Shown: piece by piece, positions 61,201 to 64,000 of the stretch | Position numbering within the stretch: position 1 is the stretch's first letter | How the letters are laid out: every line of letters starts with the position of its first letter | Origin: Methanofollis sp. W23 | GTDB taxonomy: Archaea > Halobacteriota > Methanomicrobia > Methanomicrobiales > Methanofollaceae | Direction: 5' to 3' | Length of the DNA stretch: 64,000 nt | NCBI RefSeq assembly: GCF_017875325.1 | Contig: NZ_JAGGMN010000001.1 | Location: forward strand, 682,001-746,000 | Made by a program: the position numbers and the translations under genes | The notes under the pieces: model-generated | The model's input: the letters and a program-made list of their open reading frames with translations, nothing else | What the model was told of the DNA's origin: nothing | Databases searched by the model: none

Positions 61201-61919
61201 CAGGACTCGCAGTTCGGCCTGAGGTGCCAGGGGAGATCGTGGGGAGAGGTGCTCATGATCGCCCCGAGGTCGTGAGCGAGGAACGAGCCCAGCACCCGCA
61301 GGTCAGGGGCGATCTCCACGGTCTCAGGGGCCTCGGCGTCCTGGAGCCATACCCCTGCACAGGTGCGGTCGACACACCGTTCGATCCCGTGCTCAGCCAG
61401 GACCTCTTCGATGATGAGGGCGTACAGGGCGACCTGGACGCGGTGACTGGTCTTCACCTGGTCGGTCGCCTTGAGGTCGATCACCCTGAGGCGGTCGTCG
61501 TCGACAGACCATATGAGGTCTGGATGGCTCTCGTGAAAGGAGCAGAGGCCGGGGTCGAGCCCATACCGCCGGTAAAATCCTGGCGGGGCGACAAGGGTGG
61601 ACTGGTAGATCCCGGTGCCCGCCGGCGCCCCTGCAAGGAGGCGGAGGCTCTCCTGCACCCCAAACCGGCGTTCATGGAGGGGGCCGGTTCCTGGGGCGAC
61701 CTGCACCTTCCCCGGGATCCGCCTGCCAATGGCCTCTTCCTCCCATGCAAACCCCTTTGCCCTGAGCAGGTCGGTGACCATGCTCCGGTCTTCTGCGGGC
61801 TCAGGGATGCCGAGGGCGGCACGGGCCTGCGGCGGGGTGGCGGCGTACCTGAGGAACCTGGGGCACTGGTGGTAGAAATAGCGAGCGACAAGAGAGGGGC
61901 TGAGGTTGTGCTGGGGCAT
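58233..61919 (-). CDS. Fe-S PD-(D/E)XK nuclease fused to SF1 helicase (Dna2-like)
   Basis: A 1228-residue bifunctional enzyme. The N-terminal part is a RecB/Cas4-like nuclease (catalytic region PDLIWSVDDDRLRVIDLKAT then QVALYALIIEEVL), with four cysteines, C19 and the cluster NCESCPFFSSC at about 258-268, that likely hold a 4Fe-4S cluster as in Dna2, AddB and Cas4. The C-terminal helicase has Walker A LVWGPPGTGKTHFLAH (about 790), SALTHAAIENLL, Walker B LLIIDEASQMQFGEL, and VDTVDKMQGQQCEAVIVSYG with the final NVSVTRARAKCIVFLP. It resembles the TM0106-type nuclease-helicases and probably acts in DNA end processing or defence. I start at ATG 61919; the longer open frame enters the neighbouring gene. 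Confidence 0.9.
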   Translation of the reverse strand: MPQHNLSPSLVARYFYHQCPRFLRYAATPPQARAALGIPEPAEDRSMVTDLLRAKGFAWEEEAIGRRIPGKVQVAPGTGPLHERRFGVQESLRLLAGAPAGTGIYQSTLVAPPGFYRRYGLDPGLCSFHESHPDLIWSVDDDRLRVIDLKATDQVKTSHRVQVALYALIIEEVLAEHGIERCVDRTCAGVWLQDAEAPETVEIAPDLRVLGSFLAHDLGAIMSTSPHDLPWHLRPNCESCPFFSSCQEEADETRSVSLMPGLTSGARRYLHDLGVDALDALDGFLSCPDADDALERCGSLRGKGERLRRQVQALTSGEVVPLDGASPSLPINESIGLVITLQKEPVGGRLYAAGFRRFKGKEVYPSPSQVWVQVARTPEECGEVGKEFVRALFHELEILDAYNEGRSFMDQRSLQTYVLDEGERLLLLDLLREVAADPETAAEARPLLQYYAGVEGRRTRYPVVVLSRLLNDSAALPVPVAARLPAALAALLGPDHPAAFKPSDLFWPAFGNLMKSDAVAMAWYGDRPEAVEWTRDEVARRLRTAGDLLSALRDRSHPHRWAEKFAFPPVHRYAHPELAALVGTVREEAATAAAEMRRARCLPEAEAEWNGTRVRLRCVDGEWWEVLSGLDEAALPTTSGLPGYLLVPATTDGLRAAQGFDDALYVATTRPPQGEVRFAGVKEVRTDRSGQVSRLALEVRYDAEQDRFEAGDHALLFPRATDFATTRILDQIEEVDALKEHDLLTLLTDPGKFAVPMPPLCRPDLAALDGFTASQTRAFTQILGNRLTLVWGPPGTGKTHFLAHAIQTIAKARQGQIRIAVSALTHAAIENLLFELQDMTAGDFGLNLSVCKLQKATSPKGHALLVLGHDVVKNMTRVPERFVLGGTAQAFYKYRSSLPSFDLLIIDEASQMQFGELALLLPLLGGEGRLVLAGDDLQLPPVVMHSTDEDEKENELQDSVFAWLRRRDTGGDSSYTVQLMENWRMNATLSRFSAESLYGCGYRPANKIVAAQEIRLLDTGACDPFVEYVLDPAFPLTVVVLEEVRAAVENLEEAGLVADLACALRERLCQPDQEIPYPATMSGDSAFWRGGLFIVSPHHAQIAAITHALSERRAWKSDPFVDTVDKMQGQQCEAVIVSYGVSDTETALREAEFIYSLNRLNVSVTRARAKCIVFLPRRLLEPSFELFSHEKAVRGFEHMCALLSFCERGEKKEFSPEGIGDLTVYRTA

Positions 61920-62024
61920 CTGATAGATCAATAGTGAGGGAGGGCACAAATAGTCGGTGCCCCTCGCGCACATTCTTATAGGGGAGAACCGAGGGAGTGC
62001 GTGTCTGCAGAGGGGGGAGTCTAT

Positions 62025-62549
62025 ATGGTCCTTGCATATCTTACAGCGCCGCTCTGGTCCCCGTACGTCGCGGGTGCCGGGGTCGGCGTGATGGCGGTGC
62101 TCTCGTTTCTCCTTGCCGACCGCCCGCTCGGGTGCTCGACGGCGTTTGTCAAGACAAGCGGGATGATCGAGAGGGCGGTGCGGGGAGAAAAAGTGATGGA
62201 GCACCCATATTACCGAAAATACGTCCCGAAGATCGACGGGGCATGGATGGTCGTCGTCGGGATCGTCGTCGGGGCGTTCCTCTCGGCGATGCTCTCCGGG
62301 GTCTTCGCCCTTGCCTGGGTGCCGCCGCGCTGGGGCGAGACCTTCGGCTACGACCCGGCAGTCCGCGTCCTTGCCGCCCTGGCCGGCGGGTTTCTCCTGG
62401 GGTTTGGCGCACGTTGGGCCGGGGGGTGTACGAGCGGGCACGGGATCAGCGGGACGCTCCAACTCTCGGTGAACAGCATCATCGCGGCGGCCTTCTTCTT
62501 CATCGGCGGGATCGCGACGGCGATGGCGATCTACGGGTTCCCGTTCTGA
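62025..62549 (+). CDS. YeeE/YedE-family transporter, N-terminal half gene
   Basis: Membrane protein of 174 residues with four to five helices. The Cys-containing loops RPLGCSTAFVKTSG and RWAGGCTSGHGISG are those of the YeeE/YedE (TsuA-like) family that imports thiosulfate or related sulfur anions through a chain of Cys residues. ATG 62025 is preceded by GGGGGGAG; the GTG at 62001 is less likely. The second half of the fold is encoded by the next gene 13 nt downstream. Confidence 0.87.
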   Translation: MVLAYLTAPLWSPYVAGAGVGVMAVLSFLLADRPLGCSTAFVKTSGMIERAVRGEKVMEHPYYRKYVPKIDGAWMVVVGIVVGAFLSAMLSGVFALAWVPPRWGETFGYDPAVRVLAALAGGFLLGFGARWAGGCTSGHGISGTLQLSVNSIIAAAFFFIGGIATAMAIYGFPF

Positions 62550-62562
62550 GAGGTGAAGAGCG

Positions 62563-63120
62563 ATGCTGACGGCACTCCACAAAAATGCCAGGGCCCAACT
62601 GTTCATCGGGCTCCTGATCGGGACCGGGTTTGGGTTCTTCCTCCAGAAAGGAGGGGTGACCACCTACGATGTCATCGTCGGCCAACTCCTCCTCCAGGAC
62701 TTCACGGTGGTGAAACTGATGCTCTCGGCGGTGGTCGTCGGGATGGTCGGGTTCTATCTCCTCAAGGGGAAGGGGATGGCGCAGGTCCACTGCAAGAACG
62801 TGACCCTGGGCTCGGTGGTGATTGGCGGGCTTATCTTCGGCGCCGGGTTTGCGGTCCTCGGTTACTGCCCCGGCACCGTTGCCGGGGCGGTCGGGCAGGG
62901 CTGGCTCGACGCCCTGGTCGGCGGGGTCGTCGGGATGGTCCTTGGCGCCGGGATCTTTGCCAGGCTGTACCCGCGGCTTGTCGGCGGGGTGCTTGCCCGC
63001 GGCGAGTACGAGGTCAGGACTATCCCCGAGGTGCTCGGGGTCAACGAGTGGGTGGTGGTCGGGGGCGTCGTCGTCCTGATACTCGCAGTGCTGTACCTGC
63101 TTGAGGCGCTGGGGGTGTGA
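62563..63120 (+). CDS. YeeE/YedE-family transporter, C-terminal half gene
   Basis: Second half, 185 residues with about five helices. The loop AVLGYCPGTVAGAVGQGWLD carries the remaining conserved Cys. Other family-like segments are FIGLLIGTGFGFFLQKGGVT and VVVGMVGFYLLKGKGMAQVH. In many bacteria the two halves are one chain; here two adjacent genes should assemble into one transporter. The substrate (thiosulfate, sulfide-like or selenium compounds) is inferred from family. Confidence 0.87.
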   Translation: MLTALHKNARAQLFIGLLIGTGFGFFLQKGGVTTYDVIVGQLLLQDFTVVKLMLSAVVVGMVGFYLLKGKGMAQVHCKNVTLGSVVIGGLIFGAGFAVLGYCPGTVAGAVGQGWLDALVGGVVGMVLGAGIFARLYPRLVGGVLARGEYEVRTIPEVLGVNEWVVVGGVVVLILAVLYLLEALGV

Positions 63121-63250
63121 AAGGGATGGACCGGCGGTGAGGGTGGAATCCGTCCGGGTGTGGGTCAACCTTCTGTTTGCCTGCCATTTCCCTCCTCTTC
63201 TCCTGAGGATCGGTTCCCCAGGTCCCTGAGGTGAAGAATGGGCCAGAAAG

Positions 63251-63385
63251 GGTTTTGTAAAAACTCTCACCTATTGTGCTATTGTGTGGGGAGAATGTAT
63301 GTCGCCCCCCTTCCCATAGTCTCTTGGCAGGGGCATTGCCCCCGGACCCTGAGATCAAGATTGTGTCGAGGAGGCAGAGTAGACA
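63251..63385 (+). repeat. Degenerate element copy
   Basis: Starts GGTTTTGTAAAAACTCTCACC at 63251, similar to the left of the 121-bp element (it shares the TATTGTG segment), and includes the core GGCATTGCCCCCGGACCC at about 63333-63350. The right end cannot be placed. Confidence 0.45.
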
Positions 63386-63433
63386 AACATTTTTGAGTTT
63401 CCCTCTGCGCTCAAAAATCTCATCCTCCCATCC

Positions 63434-64000
63434 TCACTCCTCGTTCTCCCCGCAGAGCTCTGAAGGCAGAGGTTCGGCCTCCCCCTCCCGGTGCATCCCC
63501 TTCCCGGTCCGGCGCCTGATGAGATATTTGTAGAACTCGTGAGAGACGAAGAGGAGGATCGGGAAGGGTACCAGCAGCAGGAGATAGACAGGCGGGACGC
63601 TCGCGGTGTTGAAGACCGCCTGGACCGGCGGGGCGGTGAGGAGGAGGAAGATCCAGATCGCCTCCAGGACCACGGCGACGATGAGGAGTTTGTTGGTGAA
63701 GAGGCCGCGCTCAAAGGCCGAGAACTCCCAGGAGCGGAGGGTCCAGACATTGGCGAGCTGGCAGGTCACCGCCCCGAGGAGAGTCATGGTCATCGCCTGC
63801 CTGTGGAGTTCGGTGCCGGCGATGGAGAGGTCGCCGTAGTGCCAGCCCATCAGATACAGGAACCCGAGGAAGGCGGTCATCGCAGCGGTCGCCTCGATGA
63901 TCCCCAGGAAGAAGTAACCCCGCTTGAAGACCTCGCGGTCCAGGATCCGCTCGGTCTTTCCCACCGGCGGGATCTCCATGATGTCCTTCTCATGCCGCTC
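63434..64000 (-). CDS. P-type cation-transporting ATPase, C-terminal membrane part
   Basis: The gene enters from the window edge; the visible 188 residues hold its last part. After PPVGKTERILDREVFKRGYF come about five membrane helices, including GIIEATAAMTAFLGFLYLMG, FSAFERGLFTNKLLIVAVVL and VYLLLLVPFPILLFVSHEFY, the pattern of the C-terminal domain of SERCA/Na+,K+-type (P-type II) ATPases. The ion cannot be identified here because the catalytic and ion-site helices lie outside the window. The tail is polar and may be regulatory. Confidence 0.85.
   Translation of the reverse strand, partial: ERHEKDIMEIPPVGKTERILDREVFKRGYFFLGIIEATAAMTAFLGFLYLMGWHYGDLSIAGTELHRQAMTMTLLGAVTCQLANVWTLRSWEFSAFERGLFTNKLLIVAVVLEAIWIFLLLTAPPVQAVFNTASVPPVYLLLLVPFPILLFVSHEFYKYLIRRRTGKGMHREGEAEPLPSELCGENEE

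Noticed and set aside
61920-62663. N-terminal extension of the nuclease-helicase to 1476 residues
   Set aside because: The extra 248 codons run opposite the YeeE/YedE genes and have shadow composition; the nuclease fold starts cleanly at ATG 61919.

Overview
The window comes from a methanogenic archaeon, most likely a member of the Methanomicrobiales (Methanofollis/Methanoculleus-like). Supporting signs are a GC-rich genome with archaeal TATA boxes and some leaderless starts, an archaellum cluster, archaeal CheF, hypD, a methanogen-type ferredoxin:thioredoxin reductase fused to rubredoxin, and a CHASE4/PAS protein of a type common in this order. The genus is inferred from protein style only. 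Genes are separated by unusually long spacers (0.3-1.7 kb) that are packed with copies of one non-autonomous repeat family.

Layout. 1-5353: a partial gene, an FKBP-type lipoprotein, a methyltransferase, and a three-gene partner-switching module (membrane SpoIIE-type phosphatase, RsbW-like kinase, STAS protein with an unrecognised C-terminal domain). 6168-8751: an unknown protein, a fasciclin-domain protein and a frame-disrupted gene. 8883-11942: a lipoprotein/FecCD/ATPase importer for iron-siderophore- or cobalamin-like substrates. 11981-14123: an overlapping three-gene unit of a CARF-like sensor, a PIN nuclease with a complete acidic set, and a HAD phosphatase. 14742-23286: FTR-rubredoxin with glutaredoxin, DUF1622, a DpnA-like adenine methyltransferase, hexulose-phosphate isomerase, aminotransferase, M42 peptidase, flavin reductase-like protein and a CBS/DRTGG pyrophosphatase. 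24436-33997: a CHASE4-PAS protein, tRNA-Arg(CCG), hypD, a radical SAM protein, small genes including an orphan VapB-like antitoxin, tRNA-Thr(GGT), a sugar isomerase-like TIM barrel and a secreted/anchored protein.

34203-50769 is a motility supercluster: three archaellins, arlCDE, arlF, arlG, arlH, arlI, arlJ, an acidic membrane protein, cheF, cheY, cheB, cheA, cheC, cheD, a secreted beta-propeller, and a convergent repeat protein. Two distantly similar membrane-anchored proteins (33317-33997 and 51162-51755) bracket it. 53832-58100 holds a second chemotaxis unit, parA-mcp-cheR, with a soluble receptor. CheF, CheY and the Arl proteins should link receptor signalling to the archaellum motor, and the ParA suggests positioning of the cytoplasmic receptor array. 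58233-64000: a large Fe-S nuclease/SF1 helicase, a two-part YeeE/YedE transporter and the end of a P-type cation ATPase.

The repeat family has inverted ends close to GGCTCTGTAGAAACCCTC, comes in about 121-123 bp, 232 bp and about 550-690 bp forms, and three copies have perfect 8-bp target duplications. No transposase lies in the window.
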